A stretch of DNA of 9,448 nt from Gammaproteobacteria bacterium (GTDB taxonomy: Bacteria > Pseudomonadota > Gammaproteobacteria > Competibacterales > Competibacteraceae): NCBI GenBank assembly GCA_003562535.1, contig PWUP01000077.1, forward strand, positions 1 to 9,448, read 5' to 3'. A program made the position numbers and the translations under genes. This document shows, in pieces, positions 1 to 6,260 of the stretch. Position 1 is the stretch's first letter. Each line of letters begins with the position of its first letter. A model generated the notes under the pieces. It was not told the origin of the DNA. It worked only from the letters and a program-made list of their open reading frames with translations, and ran no database searches.

Positions 1-189
1 AGATGCGCTGATTTCATCTCATTTCCTCAAAATCTCAACGTGAGTCAGTATCATTTGATGCTGCGGACACCCTAAAATGGGCATGACAACGATTTAACTG
101 ACCTAAATATTTCAGGGCAAGTTACGCACTGTAATACTACCTGTTGTGTTTTACAAGCAATAAATCACAATATATTGTATGATAAGCCG

Positions 190-253
190 TTGCGGGGCAT
201 GACTGAACCTAAGCTGGCATCACCACTGCATGTTGCCACTCAGTCATCCGCAA
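190..253. repeat. Imperfect 14-bp inverted repeat (potential long hairpin)
   Basis: The left arm at 190-206 (TTGCGG, then GGC, then ATGACTGA) is the reverse complement of the right arm at 240-253 (TCAGTCATCCGCAA), except for a 3-nt bulge at 196-198, giving 14 paired bases. Inside, TGGCA (215-219) can pair with TGCCA (234-238), which makes a nested stem. No T-tract follows, so it does not look like an intrinsic terminator. It could be an operator dyad, a structured 5' leader, or a relic of a small palindromic repeat. The pairing is read directly; the role is unknown. Confidence 0.6.
215..230 (+). promoter_or_regulatory. Candidate sigma-54 (RpoN) promoter
   Basis: The site reads TGGCATC, four bases, then CTGCA. 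The GG (216-217) and GC (228-229) doublets are separated by exactly 10 bases, as in the sigma-54 consensus TGGCACG-N4-TTGCW. Mismatches are in the less conserved positions (ACG to ATC, first T of TTGC to C). A start site near 241 would leave a leader of about 110 nt before the lipoprotein start at 353. In Vibrio, flgO and flgP are known to be under flagellar sigma-54 control, which makes the match more credible. It rests on one sequence match only. Confidence 0.35.
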
Positions 254-281
254 TGGTAAAAACACCTTTGGTGTCGATTAA

Positions 282-290
282 TGTTATAGT
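282..290 (+). promoter_or_regulatory. Candidate extended -10 sigma-70 promoter
   Basis: TGT followed by TATAGT (285-290) forms an extended -10 element (TGn plus a hexamer with 5 of 6 matches to TATAAT). No good -35 hexamer sits 16-18 bp upstream, as is usual for extended -10 promoters. A short dyad, ACACC-TTT-GGTGT at 262-274, overlaps the -35 area and could be an operator or chance. Transcription from about 297 would give a leader of roughly 55 nt to the ATG at 353. Confidence 0.35.
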
Positions 291-352
291 AATGTCTGTT
301 GACGGTAACCCGCTGCCGAACAAACCCAGTCAGATCTGTTGAGGGAGATCGC

Positions 353-916
353 ATGAAAATCGTAAAACTTTCCACCGCAGTCCTATCGCTCGGTCTGGTT
401 ATAGGCTGTGCTTCTGAGGTGCCGATTCCAACCGCTTATGAGCGGTCTTATCAGCCCAAAATGTGGGCAGCGCATCACTGGAATGTGCTAGCCGCCGATG
501 TGGCTGAGCGTTTAAATTTATCATTGTCACAGCTCGATGTGGATCGACCACTGGTGTTGCATGTGCAGCGCGGCGATCCCACGGTTTTTAATTATGCCTT
601 CCATGAATTACTGGAAACCCAACTCATGCAGCAAGGGTTTGGAGTAACCCGTGCGGCGCGCGAAGCGGATCTCATGGTTGAATACGGTGTGGTTTCCGGC
701 GGTCAAGCCGATTTTGAAATTGAAAGCGGCTTCAGCCGTATCTCGCCACCGGATGAGGATTTAGTAGTCAATGTATCGGTAACGCGTGGGAATCGTTACA
801 TTACCCGCATCAGTGAGATTTTCTATGTTGATTCTAGGATTCGCCAAGAATTTTTCGTGGCACCCACGCCCCCACCACCGCCACCGACCCGTTTGGTCGA
901 TGTGGTGGGTTCCTAA
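353..916 (+). CDS. Unknown outer-membrane lipoprotein paired with FlgO
   Basis: A 187-residue lipoprotein precursor. The ATG at 353 follows a purine-rich ribosome site (GAGGGAGA, 341-348) and puts a classic signal at the N-terminus: two Lys, a hydrophobic stretch, then lipobox LVIGC with Cys19. The next residue is Ala rather than Asp, which favours outer-membrane sorting. A longer frame from a TTG at 299 would bury this signal and is not used. The mature part is mixed alpha/beta without a domain I can name, and ends in a proline run (Pro171, Pro173-178) just before the C-terminus. Its stop codon overlaps the ribosome site of the FlgO-family gene 12 nt downstream, so the two are very likely co-transcribed. 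By context it may be a flagellar outer-membrane accessory protein, but I do not recognise it as FlgP or FlgT. Confidence 0.85.
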   Translation: MKIVKLSTAVLSLGLVIGCASEVPIPTAYERSYQPKMWAAHHWNVLAADVAERLNLSLSQLDVDRPLVLHVQRGDPTVFNYAFHELLETQLMQQGFGVTRAAREADLMVEYGVVSGGQADFEIESGFSRISPPDEDLVVNVSVTRGNRYITRISEIFYVDSRIRQEFFVAPTPPPPPPTRLVDVVGS

Positions 917-928
917 GGAGACGTTGAT

Positions 929-1483
929 ATGAAGCGATTGGTTATCCTACCACTGCTCGCTATGGTGCTATTGACCGTGAGCGGCTGTGCATTGTGGGGC
1001 AATACGAATAACGACTCTCCCTCTTTTCAGCCCGTACAAGACACCGATCTAGTGGCTCAAAGTTATACGGCTGCTGAGGCGTTGTTAACCCAAGTACCCT
1101 GGATAGGCGAACAGCGCCAGCCCTTGCTGACGGGTACGTTTGTTAACATTAATGATCTGCGTGGCTCCTCCGGTCTTGGGCGGATGGTGGCTGAGCAAAT
1201 CTCGTCACGTTTTACCCAAGAAGGGTTTACAGTGATTGAAATGCGGTTGCGCCAAAATGTGTTTATCCAGGAAACTCAAGGTGAATTCGTGTTATCCCGT
1301 GAAGTGCGTGATCTCAGCCGTACTCATAATGCCGGTGCCGTGATTGCGGGGACTTACGCGGTCGGTCGGCGCAATGTGTATGTTAATGCTCGACTAGTGC
1401 GGGCAGCTGATAATTTGGTGCTCGCCTCTTACGACTATATGATTCCGCTCGGTCCGGACACAAGGGCTCTGTTAGAAGGTTGA
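929..1483 (+). CDS. flgO: FlgO-family outer-membrane lipoprotein
   Basis: A 184-residue lipoprotein precursor with lipobox VSGC at Cys20, Ala at +2 (outer-membrane sorting), and a FlgO-type domain over about residues 43-180. Features I associate with the family are the stretch LGRMVAEQISSRF (about 83-95), the segment ending FVLSREVRDL, the AGAVIAGTYAVG strand, and the closing SYDYMIPLGPDTRALL. In Vibrio, FlgO is an outer-membrane protein of the flagellar H-ring/disk region needed for full motility. A perfect ribosome site AAGGAG (915-920) lies 8 nt before the ATG and overlaps the upstream stop codon, which indicates coupled expression with the preceding lipoprotein. No other flagellar gene is in the window, so the flagellar role is by family only. 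Confidence 0.85.
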   Translation: MKRLVILPLLAMVLLTVSGCALWGNTNNDSPSFQPVQDTDLVAQSYTAAEALLTQVPWIGEQRQPLLTGTFVNINDLRGSSGLGRMVAEQISSRFTQEGFTVIEMRLRQNVFIQETQGEFVLSREVRDLSRTHNAGAVIAGTYAVGRRNVYVNARLVRAADNLVLASYDYMIPLGPDTRALLEG

Positions 1484-1533
1484 ACGATCTCAGCGCAGCG
1501 TATTGTAAGCGTTCAGCTCGCCTGCCTTAAGCT

Positions 1534-1567
1534 CCCTCTCCCTTTGGGAGAGGGTTGGGGTGAGGGG
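1534..1567 (+). repeat. Hairpin and G-tract repeat in the convergent gap
   Basis: CCCTCTCCC (1534-1542) and GGGAGAGGG (1546-1554) form a perfect 9-bp stem with a TTT loop, followed by TTGGGGTGAGGGG. The same arrangement recurs as a short intergenic repeat in many proteobacterial genomes (known from general experience, not searched here). It lies 51 nt past the FlgO-family stop and about 70 nt from the end of pilR. There is no U-tract, so it is at most a weak or Rho-assisted terminator. Four G-tracts (1546-1548, 1552-1554, 1557-1560, 1564-1567) also fit a G-quadruplex pattern. Confidence 0.6.
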
Positions 1568-1603
1568 ACTGAATGATTACAGCCCATTATGTCTGTTCTT
1601 ATC

Positions 1604-1640
1604 GACAATTCGCTGCATGAGCTGCAATTGGGCGATTGTC
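1604..1640 (-). terminator. Imperfect hairpin at the end of pilR
   Basis: GACAATTCGC (1604-1613) pairs with GCGATTGTC (1632-1640) with one bulged T, and TGCA (1614-1617) with TGCA (1623-1626) continues the stem around a TGAGC loop. The structure touches the pilR stop codon (1639-1641). No U-run follows on the minus strand, so termination is a weak guess; it may instead protect the 3' end of the transcript. Confidence 0.25.
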
Positions 1641-2991
1641 ATGCTATCCCTAGTTTTTTCAAGCGGTAACGCAGAGCACGAAACGTAATACCCAGCTTTT
1701 CGGCAGCAGCCGTTTTATTATGTTGAGTCGCCTCCAATGCCTGCAAAATGGCTTGTTTTTCCAGTTGCTCTAAATAGTCTTCTAAGCTGGTTCCCGCCGG
1801 AGGTGAAGTGGGTGGCAGAGTGGGATCTGAGCGGTTGGCTCCATTACCCGCACTGGTTAGTAAGAGATCATCGACGTTAATCACGTCGTTCTCACACAAG
1901 GTGAATGAGCGTTCTAAGATATTTTCTAACTCACGAATATTACCGGGAAACGGATAGTGCCGCAATGCATTGAGGGCTTTTGCACTGAGTGCAGGAACGG
2001 GCAAATCAAGATCACGGCTTAAGCGTTGGAGGATATGAGTCGCTAACTCAGGAATATCCTCAGGGCGTTCTCGTAAACTGGGCATTTGCAGCTCGATGAC
2101 ATTCAATCGATAGAATAAATCTTCGCGAAAGGTATTACGGCTGACTTCTTGAGCCAGATCCGTATGGGTTGCACTGAGAATACGCACATCGACCGCAATT
2201 TCTTTAGGCATACCAATCGGGCGCACAGCACGCTCTTGAATGGCACGCAGCAACTTAACCTGCATGTGTTGGGGCAGTTCAACCACCTCATCCAAAAATA
2301 AAGTACCGTTGTCAGCGGCTTGAAATAAGCCGGGTTTGTCGTGGGTTGCGCCGGTAAAACTGCCTTTTTTGTGGCCAAAAAATTCACTTTCCATCAGATG
2401 TTCGGGAATCGCACCACAATTCACTGGTACAAAGGGTTTGTCGGCGCGCGGGCCATTAGCATGGATCAACTGAGCCGCGAGTTCTTTACCGGTACCAGAT
2501 TCACCACTGATTAAAATCGGTGCTTGACTGCGGGCGAGTTTACGAATCACTTGACGCACTCGATTCATGGTCTCAGAGCGACCAATCAACAGGGGTTTCT
2601 TACGACCATCCAGTTTAGGGCGCTCAGCCATTTTGAGCGCGGTGGCCACCAGTTTGCGCAGCACCTCAATTTCAAACGGCTTGGCAACAAAGTCAAACGC
2701 CCCTAATTTAAGAGCCTCTACTGCCGTTGCAATATTACCGTGGGCGGTGATCACGGCAACTGGTAGTTTAGGATGATGACGTTGGATATGCTTGACCAGA
2801 TCCAAACCATTGCCATCCGGCAGTTTCATATCAGCAATACAGAGGCTGTAGCGACGTTGTTCCAGCAACGCATACGCCTGTGCCAGATTCTCTGCATGGT
2901 GACAGCGTAGACCCAGCGGTATTAAAGTTATTTCGATGAGTTCGCGGATATCGGCCTCATCGTCGAGAATCAATGCATGATGCAAAGCCAT
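1639..2991 (-). CDS. pilR: PilR, sigma-54-dependent response regulator for type IV pili
   Basis: A 450-residue NtrC-class regulator. Residues 1-120 are a receiver domain with acidic pair Asp10/Asp11, phospho-acceptor Asp54 (in IADMKLPDG), Thr82 and Lys104. The AAA+ domain (about 135-370) has Walker A GESGTGKE (163-170), the sigma-54 contact loop as GSFTGA (210-215; Ser in place of Ala of GAFTGA, a variant I recall in Pseudomonas PilR), Walker B GTLFLDE (229-235), and the FREDLFYRLNV segment (288-298). The C-terminus is a Fis-type helix-turn-helix with the PilR signature FRALRYRLKKLGI. In known systems PilR, phosphorylated by PilS, activates sigma-54 transcription of the pilin gene pilA. Only 5 nt separate it from pilS and no clear ribosome site precedes it, so translation is probably coupled. 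Confidence 0.95.
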   Translation of the reverse strand: MALHHALILDDEADIRELIEITLIPLGLRCHHAENLAQAYALLEQRRYSLCIADMKLPDGNGLDLVKHIQRHHPKLPVAVITAHGNIATAVEALKLGAFDFVAKPFEIEVLRKLVATALKMAERPKLDGRKKPLLIGRSETMNRVRQVIRKLARSQAPILISGESGTGKELAAQLIHANGPRADKPFVPVNCGAIPEHLMESEFFGHKKGSFTGATHDKPGLFQAADNGTLFLDEVVELPQHMQVKLLRAIQERAVRPIGMPKEIAVDVRILSATHTDLAQEVSRNTFREDLFYRLNVIELQMPSLRERPEDIPELATHILQRLSRDLDLPVPALSAKALNALRHYPFPGNIRELENILERSFTLCENDVINVDDLLLTSAGNGANRSDPTLPPTSPPAGTSLEDYLEQLEKQAILQALEATQHNKTAAAEKLGITFRALRYRLKKLGIA

Positions 2992-2996
2992 GACGG

Positions 2997-4721
2997 TTAA
3001 GTACTCAAATTTTCAGTGACATTGAGGATTTGCGAATCACTCGTGCGATAGTTACCAAACAGGATGCGGAAACAACTGCCGCCTTCAGCAGCGCGTAAAT
3101 ATTGCAATTGACTGCGGTTGGCTTCGCAAATTTCTCTTGAAATATATAAACCTAAACCATTGCCACGCGCTGTACTCGTGAAAAACGGTTCGAATATTTT
3201 ACCTTGATCCGCATCGGGAATGCCTGCCCCCGTATCGATGACATCGAGCAGTGGGCGTTGGCGTTGTCCGTCAAAATAAGCCTGTAATGTGACCCGAGGT
3301 TGGGTGCCCTCAGGGGTGCCATGGGTACAGGCGTTGCTCACTAGATTCCAGAGTATTTGGTGCAAATGAGTGCTGTCGAAAAACACTCGCAGTCCCTTCG
3401 GTTGGACATGCACTTCAATGTGCGGCGGTTCCCCTTGATAACCTCTTAAGAACTCATTGCAAAAATTTTCTAGCCATGAACGCAGTGTAATATGTTCGAG
3501 TTGGGCGCGTTCGCGTCGTGAGAGATCTAATACGTTGGTAATGATAGTATTAGCCCGTTTTGCATTGTTATGGATAATGTGAGCCAAGCGTTTATCAGCG
3601 TCGCTGGCCGTGGCCGATTCATTCAGTAACTGTGAGGCATGACTGATAGACGATAAGGGGTTGCGAATTTCATGAGCAATACTGGCAGTCAAGCGCCCTA
3701 AGGCCATGAGTTTGACGCGCTGCACACGTTGCTCAACTTGATCGGTGTCCTCCAGCACAATCAAGGTATCCCCCTGTGCTGGATGATCAGATAACGCTCT
3801 AAAATAAGGCGTGGTTTCTGGTAAATGATCAGCAGGGCGAAAGGGCTGGGCGTCATTGAGTCCAGTTTTAAGCCACTGCACCCAGCGCTGGTTGAGTGCC
3901 GGCGAGAGCATCCCGAGGGGAAGGTGTTCGTCATCGAGTACGTCATGGCTGTTGAGCTGCTCTCGGGCGGTGGAATTGAGCAAGCGCACCTTAGCCCAGC
4001 GATCGACGACAATAATCCCAGATTGCAGATGTTGCACAATCGCCTGATTGACTTGAGCGATATCCAGTAACTCTTGGGCGCGTTGTTGGGCAACCCGCTC
4101 GCTGTACCGTCCGCGTTCTGCAATGCTGTAAGTAACTAACATACTCATAAAAATGGCCGCTGTGTAGCTGGCGATTTGCGCAATACTATGACCGTGCTGG
4201 CTTAAATCCCAAGCCACTAGCACAGCGCGCGTGGATTCCGCGTCTAACCACAGGGGATACAGCCACAGCAGGACAATACTGATGCTGGCCAGCACGGCTG
4301 TAGTGAACGTAGAGAGCAAAGGAAGCATAATGGCTGCCGCTGCCATGGTGACCACTAACAGCACTAATAGTGTGCTGCTTAAACCGCCCGAAGCGTGAAT
4401 CAATACGCTTAAAATGAGCAAATCTATGACAGTTTGTAAATGAATTTGCACATAAAAACTGGGGAAGCGGACTAGGCTGGTGATCAGAGCCAACCCGACC
4501 AAACCCAGGTAAACAATTAATGTGGTTATAAATAAGGTACTATCATTCACAGATAATACCCGCACGCCCTCATCTAGGGTGACGATGAGCAGCAATAAAG
4601 CGATCAATGCTAGGCGATAGTAATTAAAGGCGCGGAATACAATCCAGCGCCGCCGCCGATCCATTGGACTGCCGGGGATGATGCGATCAAACGGATTACT
4701 CAGGGGATAGGTGTTCTCCAT
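2997..4721 (-). CDS. pilS: PilS, membrane sensor histidine kinase
   Basis: Partner kinase of PilR, 574 residues from the chosen start. About six hydrophobic segments lie between residues 34 and 200, as in Pseudomonas PilS, followed by a PAS-like region (about 222-325) and the kinase core: H-box IAHEIRNPLSS with His350, N-box NLVSNACTHG (458-467), G1 DTGAGIP (496-502), FEPFFTS (510-516) and G2 GNGLGLYIS (520-528). In Pseudomonas, PilS senses pilin in the inner membrane and adjusts PilR phosphorylation. The frame stays open to an ATG at 4799, but that start would overlap the upstream small gene by most of 70 nt and add a non-hydrophobic, Cys/His-rich tail. The ATG at 4719-4721, 7 nt after the upstream stop, is preferred. 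Another ATG at 4664 is also possible. Confidence 0.93.
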   Translation of the reverse strand: MENTYPLSNPFDRIIPGSPMDRRRRWIVFRAFNYYRLALIALLLLIVTLDEGVRVLSVNDSTLFITTLIVYLGLVGLALITSLVRFPSFYVQIHLQTVIDLLILSVLIHASGGLSSTLLVLLVVTMAAAAIMLPLLSTFTTAVLASISIVLLWLYPLWLDAESTRAVLVAWDLSQHGHSIAQIASYTAAIFMSMLVTYSIAERGRYSERVAQQRAQELLDIAQVNQAIVQHLQSGIIVVDRWAKVRLLNSTAREQLNSHDVLDDEHLPLGMLSPALNQRWVQWLKTGLNDAQPFRPADHLPETTPYFRALSDHPAQGDTLIVLEDTDQVEQRVQRVKLMALGRLTASIAHEIRNPLSSISHASQLLNESATASDADKRLAHIIHNNAKRANTIITNVLDLSRRERAQLEHITLRSWLENFCNEFLRGYQGEPPHIEVHVQPKGLRVFFDSTHLHQILWNLVSNACTHGTPEGTQPRVTLQAYFDGQRQRPLLDVIDTGAGIPDADQGKIFEPFFTSTARGNGLGLYISREICEANRSQLQYLRAAEGGSCFRILFGNYRTSDSQILNVTENLST

Positions 4722-4728
4722 GAGCAAC

Positions 4729-4935
4729 TCACTGCTGCAATGGGCAGTCTGGGTGATCACACACGGGCAATGCGCTTGTCCGTGGACGATACAGCCCACA
4801 CTGGGGACACCGAACGGTGTCTTGGTACAGAGGCTGCGGTGAGCGACGTGCTTGCACGCGCTGTTTGAGGCGGTAAAAGCCCCAGACTAACCCGATCACC
4901 AGCAAGGTGACCAGAAGCTGACGGAAACTGATCAT
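4729..4935 (-). CDS. PP0621-family small membrane protein with Cys cluster
   Basis: A 68-residue protein resembling the small PP0621-type proteins that commonly precede pilS in gammaproteobacteria. One transmembrane segment (about residues 6-21) is followed by a basic linker and a short zinc-ribbon-like end with Cys43-x2-Cys46, Cys59, His61 and Cys64. The N-terminus carries few charges and the basic stretch after the membrane segment (Lys24, Arg26, Arg30, Arg31) predicts a cytoplasmic C-terminus. The gene is first in the pilSR operon and ends 7 nt before pilS. No obvious ribosome site precedes the ATG. The function is not established; metal binding and a link to PilS are inferences. An open frame on the same strand at 4757-4957 is an overlapping shadow. 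Confidence 0.75.
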   Translation of the reverse strand: MISFRQLLVTLLVIGLVWGFYRLKQRVQARRSPQPLYQDTVRCPQCGLYRPRTSALPVCDHPDCPLQQ

Positions 4936-4969
4936 GGTATGAATCGCTACAAAACAATCATCAGCGATT

Positions 4970-4975
4970 ACTATA
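4970..4975 (-). promoter_or_regulatory. Candidate -10 element for the pilSR operon
   Basis: On the minus strand the hexamer TATAGT (5 of 6 to the sigma-70 -10 consensus) lies 34 nt before the ATG at 4935. No good -35 hexamer is found at normal spacing. It is in the only sizeable gap of this divergent region, so position supports it more than sequence does. Confidence 0.3.
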
Positions 4976-5005
4976 GCGAAATTGACACTTATTTGCGCAG
5001 ATTAA

Positions 5006-5033
5006 TCAACACGGCACACAGCTCTGTTATTAT
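5006..5033 (+). promoter_or_regulatory. Candidate promoter of sucCD
   Basis: An extended -10 element, TGT (5025-5027) plus TATTAT (5028-5033), has a weak -35 hexamer TCAACA (5006-5011, 4 of 6) 16 bp upstream. Transcription from about 5040 would leave a 39-nt leader with ribosome site AGGTGA (5067-5072), 6 nt before the sucC ATG. An exact TTGACA at 4982-4987 has no acceptable -10 at 15-18 bp and was not used. Confidence 0.4.
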
Positions 5034-5078
5034 AGCACCTATACTTACCAGTCTAACCCACAGCACAGGTGATGCGTC

Positions 5079-6239
5079 ATGAATCTACACGAGTATCAGG
5101 CCAAGGCCTTGTTTCGCGCCTTTGGCGTTGATGTCCCACGCGGCAAAACCGCGACAACGGCGGCTGAGGCGGTTGCCGCCGCTCGCGAGTTAGGGGGATC
5201 GGTTTGGGTGGTTAAAGCCCAGGTTCACGCCGGTGGTCGGGGTAAAGCCGGAGGCGTGAAAATCGCGAAAACCTTAGAAGAGGTCGAGTCGTTAGCTCAG
5301 CAGATGCTTGGCTCAGAACTCAAAACCCTGCAAACAGGCCAGCGAGGCTTACCGATACATACCGTGTTGATTGAAGAAGGGTTAGAGATTGTCAACGAAC
5401 TGTATCTCAGCGCCTTGATTGATCGCAGCAGTCAACGGATTGTTTTTATGGGATCCAGTGAAGGTGGCATGAACATTGAAGAAGTGGCCGCCAGTACTCC
5501 CGAAAAAATCATTACCGTCAAAATTGATCCCGCCGCCGGTTTACAGCCCTACCAATGTCGGCAAATGGGCTTTGGCATGGGTCTAGCCATGCCGGAAATC
5601 AAACAACTGACTCAGGCCATGCAAGGCTTTTATGCCATGTTTACGGCCAAAGACGCCAGTTTACTGGAAATCAATCCCTTGATTGTCACCGGCGACGGTC
5701 GAGTGCTGGCGCTGGATGGCAAAGTTAACCTCGATGATAACGCTTTATACCGTCATCCCGATTTAGCCCAGTTACGGGATGAAACCCAAGAAGACGCCCG
5801 CGAGAACGAAGCTCATCAATATGATCTCAACTATGTCGCTTTAGAGGGCAATATCGGCTGCATGGTCAATGGAGCCGGTTTAGCAATGGCCACTATGGAC
5901 GTGATTAAACTGCACGGCGGTGAACCGGCCAATTTCCTCGATGTCGGTGGGGGGGCAACCGCTGAACGAGTGGCGCAAGCGTTTAAATTAATTCTCTCTA
6001 GCGAATCCGTTAAGGCCATATTAGTCAACATCTTTGGCGGTATTGTCCGCTGTGACCTCATCGCCCAAGGCATTATTGCTGCGGTCAAGGAAGTGGGTCT
6101 ATCCATCCCCGTGGTGGTGCGTCTGCAGGGCACCAATGTGGAAATCGGTCGGCAGTTGCTGGCCGAATCGGGCATGAATATTATCACTGCGGGTGATTTG
6201 ACGGAAGCGGCCAAGCAAGTCGTCGCGGCCGCCCGCTAA
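5079..6239 (+). CDS. sucC: SucC, succinyl-CoA ligase (ADP-forming) beta subunit
   Basis: The beta subunit of succinyl-CoA synthetase, which couples succinyl-CoA cleavage to ATP (or GTP) formation in the TCA cycle in the cytosol. Its 386 residues match the usual length (388 in E. coli). The ATP-grasp part starts MNLHEYQAK and has the nucleotide-binding Lys46 and GRGKAGG loop (53-59). Mg-binding residues are in LLEINPL (195-201, Asn199) and at Asp213. The C-terminal CoA-ligase domain has CMVNGAGLAM (261-270), DVGGGA (288-293), NIFGGIVRCD (317-326) and VRLQGTN, where Gln replaces the Glu of E. coli VRLEG. The start is supported by a good ribosome site. Malate-CoA ligase MtkA is a close relative and cannot be fully excluded, but no serine-cycle genes are nearby. 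Confidence 0.95.
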   Translation: MNLHEYQAKALFRAFGVDVPRGKTATTAAEAVAAARELGGSVWVVKAQVHAGGRGKAGGVKIAKTLEEVESLAQQMLGSELKTLQTGQRGLPIHTVLIEEGLEIVNELYLSALIDRSSQRIVFMGSSEGGMNIEEVAASTPEKIITVKIDPAAGLQPYQCRQMGFGMGLAMPEIKQLTQAMQGFYAMFTAKDASLLEINPLIVTGDGRVLALDGKVNLDDNALYRHPDLAQLRDETQEDARENEAHQYDLNYVALEGNIGCMVNGAGLAMATMDVIKLHGGEPANFLDVGGGATAERVAQAFKLILSSESVKAILVNIFGGIVRCDLIAQGIIAAVKEVGLSIPVVVRLQGTNVEIGRQLLAESGMNIITAGDLTEAAKQVVAAAR

Positions 6240-6260
6240 ACTTTGGGAGACTATGATTCA

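Larger units (their letters stand above)
1..352. other. Non-coding leader upstream of the lipoprotein genes
   Basis: No convincing coding sequence is visible on either strand in these 352 bases, and I see no tRNA-like fold or recognisable end of an upstream gene. The stretch is AT-rich around 100-190, including a 10-bp palindrome CAATATATTG at 168-177 and a weak promoter-like pair TTTACA (150-155) and TATTGT (173-178) with 17-bp spacing. The second half holds a strong imperfect inverted repeat, a sigma-54-like site and an extended -10 element, listed separately. The region probably carries the regulatory signals of the two lipoprotein genes that follow; this is inferred from position and content. 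Confidence 0.6.

Noticed and set aside
79..203. 9-bp direct repeat GGGCATGAC at 79-87 and 195-203
   Set aside because: Too short to be meaningful alone; there are no further copies in the leader and no spacing pattern.
258..281. Sigma-28-like pair TAAA and GTCGATTA before the lipoprotein genes
   Set aside because: The gap between the two parts is 12 bases instead of the usual 15, so it does not fit the FliA consensus.
299..352. N-terminal extension of the first lipoprotein from a TTG at 299
   Set aside because: It would place 18 residues in front of a complete lipoprotein signal peptide, and the ATG at 353 has its own ribosome site.
4722..4799. Upstream start of pilS at 4799
   Set aside because: The added segment lies within the small PP0621-type gene in another frame, and reads as Cys/His-rich sequence not typical of a PilS N-terminus.
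5831..6214. 127-codon open frame on the minus strand inside sucC
   Set aside because: It is antisense to conserved SucC sequence and shows no ribosome site or protein-like features; a shadow frame.
6243..6260. TTG start of sucD at 6243
   Set aside because: The ATG at 6261 matches the conserved family start, and the GGGAGA ribosome site lies within the proposed extension.
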